Part shown: piece after piece, positions 10,242-22,355 of the stretch | How positions within the stretch are numbered: position 1 is the first letter of the stretch | Layout: every line of letters starts with the position of its first letter | From: Selaginella tamariscina | Lineage: Eukaryota; Streptophyta; Lycopodiopsida; Selaginellales; Selaginellaceae | Assembly (NCBI GenBank): GCA_003024785.1 | Contig: PUQB01000192.1 | Coordinates: forward strand, 154,011-218,010 | Direction of reading: 5' to 3' | Length of the DNA stretch: 64,000 bases | Translations under genes and position numbers: made by a program | Notes under the pieces: model-generated | The model's input: only the letters and a program-made list of their open reading frames with translations | Databases searched by the model: none | Told to the model about the DNA's origin: nothing

Positions 10242-12549
10242 CGGTTAGATTAGTTGGGTAAGAGTTGTTGGTTTACTAAATTGGATCTTGCTTCAGGTTA
10301 TTGGCAAATTCCTATGGCTTTCCGAAGATATTCCCAAAACGGGATTCTGAACTCCTTTTGGTTTATATGAGTTCCTTGTGGTTTAGTGTCTACTCTGGCC
10401 ATATTTGAGTGCATGATGGATGAGCCATATAAGGTACTAAAAACCTTCAACAATGGTATGGTTCTACTAGGAGCCAACGGGCAACCATTATGACAGAAGT
10501 TTTTAATGATGAGTTTCTGAAGATAGTTGCAAAGTACTTAAATGACATTCTAGTTCATACTTAGGGATCTTGGGAAGATCATCTCAAGGAAGTCGCTTGT
10601 GTGTTTGATCGTTTATGGGAGTATGGGCTCAAGTTGAAGAAGCCCAAGTGTGTTTTTAACACAGTTGAAACTATATATTTGGGGTACATGGTTTCCCATG
10701 AGGTGGATCCATCCAAGGTGGAGGCTACGGTGAAATTTTTCGTCCAACGGATGTACGGTCTTTACAGAGGTTTCTTGGTAAGGTCACATATTTAGGATGT
10801 TTTATACCTCGTTTGGCTGATGTCAATGCTCCTTTGTGAGCCTTTCTACATGAGGATGTTACTTTTGTGTGGACTGACGATTCTTTTTATAAGCTAAGGA
10901 AGTATTTGACGTCCCCTCCGGTGCTTCATTATTTAAATTTTTCTTGTCCTTTTATATTACCAACGGATGCTTTTGTCATAGGTATTGGTGCAGTTCTAAT
11001 GCAGACTGAGGTATGTGATGAGTCTATTCAACATCCCATTGCATATGTGAGTAGGGCATTACAAGGCCCTGAACATAACTATTGTGCTTTAGATCTTGAG
11101 TGTTTAGTTGCAGTGTGGGCTTTTGAGTGTCTTCATGTGTATCTCCATGGGTCTCATACACTTTTGGAGTGTGATCATGCAATTATTTCTGCCTTACTGA
11201 AGAATAAGAAGTTGCTCGGATGATTTGCTAGATGGGCACTTTGGCTCTAAATCTATGATTTTAAGGTTAAACATCGTCTGGGGGATAGTATGGTGGATGC
11301 TGATGCTTTTTCTAGGGCTCCTTGTGCAGTTATGGTCAATCAATCGAATCTCACAATTGCATCTCTTGCAGAGGTCTCAAAGTCTCAGGAAACAGATGCT
11401 TGGATTAAACCTATTCGTTTGACACTAATCAATCCTTCTAAACCGTCCAACTCTTGTTTCTCTTTATTTGTGACGCAATTTTGCATATATGACGATGTGG
11501 TTTATTTTATTGGCATAGATGTTATGACTTCACTACAATTGGCAATTCCAACCAATTTTGTTCCTAGGTATCTTGCTGATTCACCACTTTTTGGTGGACA
11601 TTTTGGTTATCGAAGAACTTTGAGAGCTTACAACGTTCTTTATACTGGCTGAATATGCGATGAGATGTGATCCAGTATGTACAAAGTTGTTCATTGTGTC
11701 AGACTCAAAACTCCTCATGGTCAACTAGTGCTTTGAAACCTATACAGGTCAAACGGCCATTTGAACATATAGCATGGGATTTAATTGGTCATTTTCCACC
11801 TTTGGCTACATGCAATTGATATGTTGTGGTTCTAATAGATTATTTGACACGTTGGGTGGAGATTGGAGCTTTACTAGATGCCACGACCCATAGTGTTGCT
11901 GATTTTCTACTCACTTGGGTAATTTTGTGCCATTCATGTTAAGAATGGATTTTATTAAATAATGGACCTGCCTTTATTGCTAAAGTTTTGAAGGTTCTTA
12001 CTTCATGGATGGGAATTCAACAATCTTTCACGTCTCCCTTTCATCCACAAACAAATGAGCTAGTTGAACATTTGAATTGAACTTTTAAATGTATAATTTT
12101 TAAGTATGTAAATCCTACTCAGAATGATTGGGATTGGTATTTGCAATACTTAGAATTTGCATACAACACTAGCATTCAGAGTTCCATTGTCATATCTCCA
12201 TTTAAAGCATTGTATGGGCGAGACCCTTGAATGCCTCCAGAAGTTGATTTGGTTTCTCACAAATCTAAATATGCTGAAGCTTGATATTGGGTGACTTACT
12301 TAGATCGAGCTCTCGTCATCGGCCACCTCCTCAGTTTGCTATTAGTGACCTTATTCTTGTGCATTTTTTAGAACTTCATAAAAAAGGGCTCACTCCAGGT
12401 TTCTTATGGAAATGGCTCGATTTTTATAAGATTTTTTGTCAAGTTGGCCCTCAAGTTTACCGTGTACAAGATGTTGAGTCTCGAGAAGCACGTAGGGATA
12501 GCTATCTTTTCGTATATTACTGTGTGGATCTTGTTGAGTTGTATGATTC
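10242..12549 (+). pseudogene. Truncated Ty3/gypsy pol of a second, non-chromodomain lineage
   Basis: The fragment opens inside RT (FTKLDLASGYWQIP at about 10280), passes a degenerate YLDD (YLNDILVHT near 10540), the thumb, and RNase H (ILPTDAFVIGIGAVLMQTE at about 10951, then GPEHNYCALDLECLVAVW). Integrase follows: finger GGHFGYRRTLRAY near 11600, AWDLIGHFPPL near 11775, NNGPAFIAKVL near 11960 with Asn where the second catalytic Asp is expected, and LVEHLN near 12060 carrying the Glu. About 60 bp near 10440-10500 resemble integrase C-terminal sequence of the E family, so it is also patched. The 5' end is cut by the inverted-duplication arm and the 3' end by element E2. Stops are frequent, so it is old and dead. 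Confidence 0.8.
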
Positions 12550-13225
12550 TGGTCGTTGGGGACTCCACAAGCCAGATGTGGTGCTTCTTAGGAAGCCTCG
12601 GTGGTCACTAGGATGTTGTGGATAGCGTCCAACCCCGGGGGTCCGAGCCGGCAAGCCGGCCTTACCTCGAGAATACAGGAAGGTGTCGAATGGCCTCTAC
12701 CTGGACGCCGCGAGGGTCCGTGTATAGGGGTGGGAGAGTTCTCCTGGTGAACCGCTGGGTAGTTAGCAGAGTGCTTGTTGGGCCTAGGAGCAGAGCAAGA
12801 GGGGTATCACCAATAAGATGGTGAATATAAGTAGCATGTATTCATATAGTGCCTGCCTGAGTACAACTACCTCCGACAGGGGGAGCAAGATACAAGACGC
12901 AGACTTGACTAGCAAAAGACCCTAACCCACTACCAGCCTTCCTGCTTATATAGTGGGTCACCTAGCGCTAGACCCTAGGTACATGTGGCACTTCTTTACT
13001 TGTCGGCTGCCATGTGATAGAGTCCTATCTATCACATTTATGTGCCTCCCTCACGCGTGCTGTCCTACGTAACCTGAGTAGTTGATCCGGATGATCGGAT
13101 CTATGCCTGGTTACGTTGCTGCCTGACATCTGTCACCATCAGTTCATACTTGCAGTACCTTCCTTACCCGAGGCTCCGTCCCATCGCTCGCTAGTAGTTT
13201 GACGGTGTTAGACCACCGTCAACTA
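12550..13225 (-). repeat. E2 3' LTR (left-hand)
   Basis: The LTR begins TGGTCGTTGGGGACTCC and ends CCACCGTCAACTA, homologous to both E LTRs in reverse. A TATA-like CTTATATAG lies at 12944-12952 (TATATAAG on the minus strand), matching the E LTR promoter position. Confidence 0.85.
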
Positions 13226-15300
13226 GATGCCTGAACTTATTCGTTGGCACGTCCTCGGGCCATGAGCTCTAGACGTCCACCCCGTAGTACTCCCGATACA
13301 AGGTGATCTCACTCTCCGTTGCGGCTAGCGTTGTCTTCAGCGTGGTGATGGTTGCCTCCCGTAGCACAATCACTCTTCGTAGCCTTGCCTCGAACCCTGC
13401 CTGTTGCTCTTGAACCTGCTTAAGTGGGCCTCCAGTTCCTGAGTCCATTCTCACGAGTGTTGCAACTCCTGTTCCCTTTCTGCAAGGAGTTAAGCCTGTA
13501 GCTGAGTGTCTACTTCTAACTCCATGGTGGTCCATGGTGAGTCCTGCAGGGCTTCGACCGATCAGCGTTCCTCGAGTGGTGAGAATGGTACTATAGCCCC
13601 GTATAACTCGGATGTGGGTCTCTCCGAAGAGGACGCGGGGGTGACTTCAAGCTGGTTGGTGGCCCGGTGTAGTTCTTCTTTGGCCACTACCAGCTCTTGG
13701 TGGGCTTGGGTGAGCTCTACCTTGCGCTGCTTGAGTGCAGAGCCAAGCTCAAAAACTTATCGCTCCTTCTCCGCTGTGACCTTCTCAAAGTCCCGTCCTA
13801 GTTGGTCATGGAGCTTTAGGATGTGGTCGTACTTAATATGGAGTTGATCAAAGCTGTCGATCACCTATTGGCACGTCTCCTCTGCTTGCTTTCTCCCAGC
13901 TTTTGCAATCTCCCATAGTTGGACCCCCTTGAGTGGTTTGGTAGCTGTCTGTGAGCTCTTGTACTACTGCATGGTGTTCTGTGTTACTCCCGGGAGGTCT
14001 AAGTCGTTGTACACCACTACAACCTCCTAGATTTGATCAAAGGCCTTGGATAGTTTGATATGTGCCGTAGTGGTCCATTGCCCTGTTGCATTGTAATATT
14101 TGTACGCCCCATTCAGCACCTTCCTCGCTGCCCACGTTGTTGGCCTGCGATGGGCCGGTGGGACACTCCCCCGTGCTCCATTGCCCTTGGGTTGGTGGGG
14201 GCTCTGCTAGGGGTACTACCGGTGTGGACTCCGTGGTGGAGGCCCTTCGCTCCTTTCCCCATGGTCCCCTTCCCTTGGCTTGCTCCACAGGGGAGTCTTC
14301 TCTTGCCCGTTTTGTGAGGACTCTGGCGTGTCCGGCTGCTTCCCTTTATTGGTTTGGCTGGGGCCTGCCTGTTCTTCTGCCCCTGATTGTCCGACGGTGT
14401 TCAAATAGAATTGGTCCAACATGAGCACTGGGCTTCGGCTGATGATCCAAGCGATCATCACGCTGAGGTGGCCCACTATCATGAGTCTTTCTCCAGTTCC
14501 CTTCCGGATTCCGTTGATGCCGCAAGTCAGGCCGGGATCATATAGTGCCTAAGGCAGTCCGCCCAGTCCATAGCGACTCCTTCCTAGGTGCTGTAGAGGG
14601 CGTTCGCCAGTCGCGTGGCGACACGCCTCTTTGTTCTTTTGGTGAACATGAACACTGTGAGTGCCAGGAACTCGTCCACATCATCCCCTTCCTGTATGGA
14701 GAGCCTAGACATTGCTATCTCATCTCGGTTGGTGGGGAACCACTAGCATTTGGGCTCCTCCAGCTCTTCCAAGGGTGTGCCGCTCTCTTGTAGGCAAAAC
14801 ATGGCGGCCAGTTGGTTAAGATCGATGCAGAAGCCCGTTGAGCCACCCAATCTGAATCGTAACTCTGCTCGCTTGGTTTTCTCCATCTCCAACTGTACTG
14901 TCTGGATGAAGTGGCTGGCCCGCACTGCAAATTTGGGCTTCTCCACCTCTCCCCACGAGGCCTCAAAAAACCCGAGTAGCCGCATCTGCTTGCGAACCCT
15001 CCGAACGTTGGGTCGGTGATCAACTCCTTAAATCTAGAGAACCTGGGAGCCACGAGCTCCGCGATCCTATCCTGGCCCTCGTACCACCCGGACCTGCTGA
15101 ATGGTCACTGGCTTGTTCTGCGTGGTCCACTCCATCATCCTGATACTGGGGAGTAGTTGATCTTTCCTGAAAGAAGTGAGCATGCCCTCGTTCCCCCTGT
15201 TGTCCTTCTGAAGATGGTGCCTACATGGCAGTCTACCTCGTTGGATTGATCGATGCGTCCTCCCACATGCCATAACAGGGTATTAATGGCGCCGCCTGCC
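13226..15300 (-). pseudogene. E2 3' ORF: conserved domain of unknown function plus coiled coil
   Basis: Reading from 15300 downward, the frames carry SRFKELITDP, then GFFEASWGEVEKPKFAVRA, LNQLAAMFCLQESGTPLEEL, DVDEFLALTVFMFTKRTKR and RLANALYS. A low-complexity Pro/Gly/Gln linker follows, then a long coiled coil ending ATITTLKTTLAATESEITLY at about 13300. The same order is found in E at about 39880-41695, which shows it is a real family ORF. I do not recognise the domain with certainty; a relative of the plant putative gypsy-type transposon proteins with C-terminal coiled coils is possible. Stops and frameshifts are frequent. Confidence 0.55.
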
Positions 15301-15554
15301 ATTATTACCCCGTTTTACGTGCTCATGCGTGTGGCCACTCTTGTGAACCATGTGACCCTGTGAGCTGGCCATTCGTGTGGGACTAAGGTCCCCACTCTCC
15401 TGTTGAGTGCCCCTTTCTTCGGTTCTCAACACTGCTACTCTGGCCATGCCTTTGCCCCGAAGGTCCGTGGGGTTCACCTCTTTCTCCCGTTTCCCCTGAG
15501 CGGAGGTTCTTGTTGGGTGGATGTATGGCTTGAGGTAATTGTCGTTAACCTTCT

Positions 15555-15990
15555 GTTGTAACAGCTGCCCGTTGGCCCCCAATAGAACCGTGTACCATTG
15601 TCAAAGGTTTTTAGCACCTCATATGGTTCTTTCCATCCTGGCCGGAACTTGCCTTTCTGGAATACTTGTGGTTTCTTGAACCACCATACTCACTGTCCTG
15701 GCTTATATTCTCGGAGTTTCTTTTTCCAGTCCCTAGCTTGTTTGGTCTGCTGTTGACGATTTTCTCTCGTGAACTATGCCAGGAACCGTACCTCGTCTAG
15801 TTGTTCCAGCTGCTCCAGTCTTTTCCATGTAACCGCTAGTTCGTCCATGATCCTGTGGTCCAGGCTCGTCCGTAGGCTGGGTATGGTGAACTCCCATGGC
15901 ATGATGGCCTCCTGACCATAGGCCAGCTGGAAGGGTGTCGTTACCTATCCCAAAGCAGCTTTGCCCCTCAAATGCAAGTAAGAGCACTAT
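15555..15990 (-). pseudogene. E2 integrase C-terminal remnant
   Basis: On the minus strand the frames read TPFQLAYGQEAIMPWEFTIP, then LEQLEQLDEVRFLA, ARDWKKKLREYKPGQ, KGKFRPGWKEPYEVLKTFDN. This is the usual end of Ty3/gypsy integrase, after the DDE core. It shows that the ancestor of this gag-type element was autonomous. The catalytic core, RNase H and RT are missing; the gag homology stops and this region begins at about 16000-16040. Confidence 0.7.
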
Positions 15991-16039
15991 TACTATGCTC
16001 TCCTACATCCAATTGAGCACGCGGGCTAGTAAGGTCACC

Positions 16040-17526
16040 AGGATCAATTCCCATGGCGTCCTGTTGAGCCTGGGAGGTGCTTCGTTCTAGACCCTCCGCT
16101 TCGGATGTGTTGTAGTCTACGTCCGGTATTCTGCAAGTACCTTTCTCCCTCCCTCAAGTCCCTGCCCTCCGGTTGAGGGTGGGTGACAAGGACGGGCTCC
16201 TCTTAGCTATTCCTCGGGGGCCCCCTTCGCTGGACCAACTTAACGATTGATGGTGCGGCATACCTTAGCTGAACGGTATTCCCTCATCTAGTGAGTGGCT
16301 TTGTAGGACAGTGCAAACCTGTGGAATCCCCTCGCAACGTCGAGACGGTTGTGGTTGACGAGGTGGATTCTCCTTGCCCTGAGATGATATCCCCTAGTCT
16401 CATGATAGTTGCAGCTTTATCGTGCGCCCTTGCAAAATTCCCTCGCGTGGTCAATACGGTCTTGGTTGCTCGGGTGGATTTCCCTCGCCCTGGGATGGAA
16501 TCCCCTCGTCCCTCACCCAGAGTGACCACTGTGTGGCCCCCTTGCTGGTATCTCTTCCCAATATGTTAGTTCATTGATGTCTAGTCGCCTCACGCAGGTG
16601 GTCGTCCCATGTGTACCCCAGCCTTTCAAAGCCTCAGGTTCTTATCTTGGTAACCACCCTGGCCTGTTGCGTCGTTCGATCAGCTGAACTCCTGCTGCAG
16701 AGGTTGTTTCATCGGTAATCAATGCCCCTCTTTGCAAGGGCCTTTGGATGAGGCTCTTCCTCCCCTCTTTCTGGGCATCCACGGTCCTCCCGCCTTACCC
16801 TAGTAGGTGACGGCGGCCCTAGGTTTCCTACCTTACGTTCGTCGTAGCGTTGACCACGTCGGACCTCTGGCTCTCGTCCCCCATTGCTATTCGTGCTAAT
16901 CTCACCACTTCGAGATTCCTACCTCTAGCACAAGCCTTCCCTCTCCTGGGGTCCTTTTGCACGGGGTCTCCTCCCTCGAGAGTACTTGTCGAACACGGGT
17001 TCGGCTCTTCAGTGTGAGGGCTCATTGTAGCCAACACTCTTGCCTATGTGGAGAGGGGTGGAGGGCTTTCATTGTCCTGCCATCCATCCCACTCTGCATC
17101 GTAGGTCATTGCTGGATGTGGTCGCCCGTCCAAGTGCTGCTCATTACCGCACGCTCCTACACCTGGAATGACATCCGGATGTGCTATGGGTTCTTCATAC
17201 CTTTATTTGTCGTCTGCAGCTTGCGACCGCCTCTGCTGCTACTGTGCCGGGCTTACCACTTCTCGAAGGTTCGGCCATGTGGTGTTTGCGTTGTTTCCTC
17301 GGGTAGGCAAGGCAGGGGTCATTGTGGTAACCGGGGTACCTCTCTGCCCTCCATTAACCTTTCTTGACCAGCCCAATGCATCTTCCTGGCCAGCTGGTAC
17401 TCGCTAATCTCTAGTTATTCAAACAAGTTAATCCCGACTCTTCAATCTCTCCTTCAGGCTGCAACCCTACTTGCTACAGTGAATTCCATCCGTGTGTAAT
17501 TACTATCCCTCCGTGGTCGCCACAAA
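16040..17526 (-). pseudogene. E2 5' region and gag N-terminus
   Basis: The reverse complement of 17400-17526 matches the start of E's internal region, including TGGCGACCACGG next to the LTR (candidate primer binding site) and the gag start (MEFTVAS in E). The region near 16080-16200 matches E 35030-35170, just before the gag core. Between them, matches to E are patchy and frameshifted. Confidence 0.65.
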
Positions 17527-18207
17527 TGGTCGTCAGGGACTCCGCAAGCCAAATGTGGTGTTGCTATGAAGTCTCGGTGGTCTCCAAGACGATGTGGGTA
17601 GCGTCCAGTCCTAGGGGTCCGTGTCAATGAGCCGGACTTACCTCGGGAGCACTGGAAGGTGCTGAGATGGCCTCTACCCGAACGTCACGAGGGTCCGTGT
17701 ACATATGAGGAGGAGTTCTCCTAGTGCAGTGCTACTGCTTCCTTCGTTAGTATATGTCGTTAGGAGTGGGGCGAGAGGAGAGCAATGGAAGAGGTGGTGA
17801 ACAAAAGGAGAAGTATGTATATATATATTGCCTGTCCAAGTATAAAGCTGCCTCAGAAAGGTGGAGCAAGATACAAAAACAAAAACGAACTAGAAGGACC
17901 CGACCCACTACCAGCCTTCCTGCTTATATAGTGGGTTGGCCAGTGTTAGACCCTAGGTACAGGTGGCACTCTCTCACTGGTTTGCCACCCTGTGACAGAG
18001 TCCTGCCTATAGCATTTATGCGCCTCCCTCACGCGTGCTATCTCGAGTACCTTGGTAGTTGATCCGGACAATCGGATCTACACTTGGGTTAAGCGCCGCC
18101 TGACAGTTGTCGTTGTCAGTCCATACTTGTTGTACCTTCCCCGCTCGGCCGCTCCGTCCCGTCGCTTGTTCATGCCTGGTTTGACGGTGGTCAACCACCA
18201 TCAACCA
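17527..18207 (-). repeat. E2 5' LTR (right-hand)
   Basis: Begins TGGTCGTCAGGGACTCC and ends CCACCATCAACCA in plus orientation, with TGGT..ACCA inverted termini. A TATA-like CTTATATAG is at 17923-17931. Confidence 0.87.
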
Positions 18208-18958
18208 TTAATGAAAATGCGTTGCCTAACCTAACCTCTAGTGTGGGGTTAGGGCAACCTAGGGTTAGGTCAACCCTAGGGTGTCCCTAACCCTTTTGAC
18301 AAGCTATACTTTGTGAAAAACCTACCTTAGAATATCAAACCAGGGGAGAGTTTCTAGAAGGTAAGTATTACCTTCGCCTAGAGTTTCTCGAAGTATTCTA
18401 GTGACAACTGGTCGGACTACCCCTAAACACCTAAGTGCACTAAGCGGGGTTTTCACTAGGTTTGTCACACAACTCGGTAGGTAACAAACAGTCAAACCCC
18501 AAAGTAGAGGGCTGAGTCACTATGACATGCGCACACTCGTGTCCTCACTAAACACTAGCCTAGGTCTAGGGTATGACTTGGCCACTTAAAACCTTAGGGG
18601 TTAGTCGTGGTTCAGGGTACCCCTTGTCACCTTAAAGGGGTTGTATTCCCAGATGAGGGTGATTCTTAAGGGGTAAGTGACGATGCATTAGCTCTATCAT
18701 GGGGTATGTGTGAGACACATCTCCTTTGTGGGTTAGGGCATGAGCTTGTCTAGGTCTACTGAGATACAATCCTAAAGTCTACTAGGGATATCCTCTAGGG
18801 TTCGGGGATGGTCATTCTAGGAGATTTAGGGTGGACTCTAAGTCTTCTGTTTAAACTAGGCATATGAATTAGACTTTTGGGGTTATATTGGAAGACTTAG
18901 CATTACTCACACAAGTGATGACACCGAATGGCCACTAGGCAGCCACGTGTTGGCCCTT
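18208..18958. repeat. Two chromovirus LTR fragments joined tail to tail
   Basis: 18208-18527 is a reverse-oriented piece matching 29808-30136 and ending ACTATGACA-like. 18528-18958 is plus-oriented and matches 38543-39061 of the solo LTR, starting CACACTCGTGTCCTCACTAA. The join makes an inverted LTR pair. No coding sequence. Confidence 0.75.
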
Positions 18959-18959
18959 T

Positions 18960-19080
18960 TCCCAACAAACATAAATATAAGTTCTCCCAAGCAAACATAA
19001 AAATGGAAGATCAAACTGAAAATTTTTGAGCAACGAGTCATCAATGGCATGGACATAGGCCTCACAGCCAAAGATCTTTA
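18960..19080 (-). pseudogene. Ty1/copia pol scrap
   Basis: The reverse complement reads KIFGCEAYVHAIDDSLLKNF, closely resembling the KxFGCxAYVHVP motif that lies between integrase and RT in Ty1/copia polyproteins. Only about 40 codons remain. It is the only copia similarity seen in the window. Confidence 0.55.
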
Positions 19081-22000
19081 ATCCTGACAACATAGACTGT
19101 GAGTTGCAAAATTAAAAAGTTTTCATTCTCTTCTTCAAGAGTACAACACAACGTTCCTATTAAGATAAATAATATATTTATCTAGTTGATTCATAAATAC
19201 AAAAGTGTATTCATGAGTATGATTAACTAATATTTACACTTAATGACGTTTAGAACAACTACTTTATATTTATATTTAAATAATCTCATTTAACTTCATA
19301 ACAATGCTTTAATATTTTACATCACCAAGATAAGACTCCTTAATAATCTTATATATTAAAATTTTCTTAACCCTTATACTTGAATTTATAAGTTGCAATT
19401 GTTTTAAGGATTTAAAGTATTCAATCCCATAATTATTATCATCATGTTTATTTTAAATAATTAGAGAATGGTTATTTAAAGGTCTTCATTTTTTATAATT
19501 ATCATCATCTTGTTTATTTTAGATAATGCCGCAAGTTCTTAATTAAATTAAAACAAAGCTATGTCATTGAATTATTGAATATTAGTGTTATTATTTGTTA
19601 TATGTTGTGTGTTTTTTATTTTAATGAATTAAAAAGAAAAGTTTGTTTCTTTTTTGAAAATTTTAAGTTAAGTGCCATTACCTTAAAAGTTAAACATTTT
19701 AAAAAGTTTGAATATTTTAAAATATATACATAATGTTTTAAAATATTACTTTGAATTATAATGTGTTAAAATGCAAAAATCTTTAAGTTTAAATGATAAT
19801 GAAAATAAAGGTGTTCTTTCTAATTTCTAACGAAATACAAATTTAAATAAAAAATAATTGAAAATAAAATAAAGTTGATTCGAATTAGTTAAATAAATAA
19901 TGAAGTAACAAATAAATAAAATGGTTTCATTAAATTATGGATTATGAAATTTTAAATTATTATTATTATTATTCATTATTTTACATCATTGGTTTAAGAA
20001 TTAATTATGTTAATCAATATATTCAGAAATTAAATTATTTTGATTAAATACAAATTATGAACCAATCTTTTACTTAATTTGTTTATTATTTACTTCTTTT
20101 TCTCATGTTATTTTATAGTAAAATTAATATTCAATTATCCGATTTATATTTTGTTTGTAATTCTAACTTTAATAAGCATTATTATTAAATTTTTATTGTA
20201 ACTATATTTATGATGTGTAACACCACATATTAAGGTTTTTGTCATTTATAATTTTAGTCTTACTTAAATATATTTTATTCCAATAATATTATAAAATTTT
20301 AATTATTTAATTATTAAATTAATGAATAATGATTTGAAGAGTAGTCTATTTAACTTTATTATATATTAATATTAATTTGATCATTAATAACTTCAATATT
20401 AAAGAATTATTTATGGAATTTCATTAAAATTAATTCATGAGCTTATTACAATTCTATTTTTCTATGCATACTCGTTTTTTCCGTGTATACTCAATCTCTT
20501 TTAAAATATAATTTATACATCATTTGATGTTAATATATATATTATTGATTTATTATATATAACTATATTCAAATATAAAAGTTCTTTTCGTTAAACGATA
20601 ACTTAATTAATTCTTATAATAATCTTCACTAATGTTTTGTTATATACAAATGATATTTCAGTACATTGTAATGGTTATTAAAATAAATATGATTTGAACT
20701 TCCTCCGTACTAAATAATTTATAGTTTCCATATTAATATGAAAGTTCTCTATTTGGTTATGTAATTTATTATGATTATAAATTATTTAAATATAAAAAGA
20801 TAATTGAAATAAAAGTTTAACAAAACTAAGGAAAGTAATTAAAAGAAATTATTATTTGAATGAGAATGAATGGTGAGAATATAGTTAATTAAATTAATTA
20901 ATTTTTTATTTTATATGTTAAATAGCATAATTTTTATTCATATTTAGGACTTATTATATCGTTTAGTTTGGTTGATTGACACTTTAAAAATGAATAAAAT
21001 CTTAACTTGTACATTATAATAAAAACTTTGTAACCCAAAATTTTAATTGAAAATTAATATAAATAATTGAGAATAAGAACTTCAAAAGAGAAAATTTAAA
21101 ACATGTTAAGATTTTAAAAGTTGCAAATAAAATTTAATTTATAAAATATGTTAAACACTCAATAAGTTATATATTTTAAAACGTGTACATAATGTTTAAT
21201 ACTTTATGAATTATAATGTGTTAAAAGTTTTTAATGTAAGAGTCATTAAAGTTTATTTGATAATGAAAATAAAGGTGTTCAATTTAATAATGACAATACA
21301 AACATAAAAAAGAAGGAATTTAGTAAAAAATAGTTCTAATTAGTAAAATAAATGGTTAATTCAAATAAAGTAATAAGTAAATTAAATTGTTTATTATTCA
21401 TAATGAAAAATTATTTTCAATGGAGATTTATATGCATGTGATCATTTTAAAACTATTTTTCTTTTAATTATTATGAATAATATAGTTAAGTTATTATTAA
21501 TATTTGTAATTTACTTTAATATATGGAGTATTAGGTATCCCTTAGAGTACATAAGTTATAAAATAGAATATTTACAAGCTAAGAGATTATAATACGGTGT
21601 CAAATACAAATTTTAATAAATTTTATTCAATAACTTAGATCAATTTTATTTAACCTTTTTATTTTTTGAAACTTAAGTTTGCATTTTTATAAAACTTCAA
21701 AACCATAAATTGTACATTTAAATAATATAGTTGTAAAATATTAGGCATTTACTAACATATGTTTATATAATTTAATTTGTTTTATTTTATTTTGACTTAC
21801 ATGTAGATATATATTTAATTAATTTGTATTTAAAATGTTCACAAAAAAACTAGATGAATTGTGTTGGGTTTGGTGCATTTCGAATCAAATAATAACAAAA
21901 TTATTTATTAATTATTATAACAGTGATTAATAGTTAGATTTGTTTCAATAAAATTTAATATAAACATAAACATATTATATGAAGTTCTTAGATAATTTTT

Positions 22001-22330
22001 ATTTAATTTAAATAAATTTATTGTAATTTACACAAACTTTGTTTAAATGAATTACTTTTAGAGTTTTTATTTATTTATAATGGTTAAAATTTTAAATGGT
22101 AATCCTAAACTTAAAATGATTTATTCACATTGTTCTAGTTTTGAAGTGTGTTGAAGTTCATTTAAAAAAATTTGCAAATATTATTTTTAAAACTTGGGAG
22201 GTATATATGAAAAACAAGAGACATATCTTTATAATAAATATGGTAACCAACATATTAAATTCGAAAAATATCTAAGATAATTACAAGAAATAATAATGAA
22301 CTTATTTAAACTAGTAATTTTGCAATATGG
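19081..22330. other. AT-rich noncoding region with a degenerate internal duplication
   Basis: About 3.2 kb of very AT-rich DNA has no ORF or pol similarity. The stretch around 19720-19830 (TTATAATGTGTTAAAA, then GATAATGAAAATAAAGGTGTTC) recurs around 21185-21290, about 1.46 kb apart in the same orientation, and neighbouring words also align loosely. This suggests an old direct duplication. No promoter or RNA gene can be supported. Confidence 0.6.
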
Positions 22331-22355
22331 ACTATCCTGTGTGCTTTGAATTCAA

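Larger units (their letters stand above)
12550..18207 (-). mobile_element. Gag-type LTR retrotransposon E2 (minus strand), internally deleted
   Basis: Two LTRs of 676 and 681 bp flank an internal region of about 4.3 kb homologous to element E (33026-42426). Read on the minus strand it holds a gag N-terminus, then directly an integrase C-terminal piece, then a 3' ORF with a coiled coil. The gag core, protease, RT and RNase H are absent. The flanks are GATTC (left, inside the gypsy fragment) and TTAAT (right, inside a chromovirus LTR). They do not match, so the ends were probably joined by recombination between two insertions or a later deletion. Confidence 0.82.

Noticed and set aside
10242-12549. 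Possible working integrase in the gypsy fragment
   Set aside because: Stops are frequent and the second catalytic Asp is Asn, so it cannot encode an active enzyme as written.
16284-16569. Overlapping plus and minus ORFs in E2
   Set aside because: The region contains internally repeated TCGTC/CCCTCG words and sits in a degraded gag leader; neither strand shows recognisable motifs.
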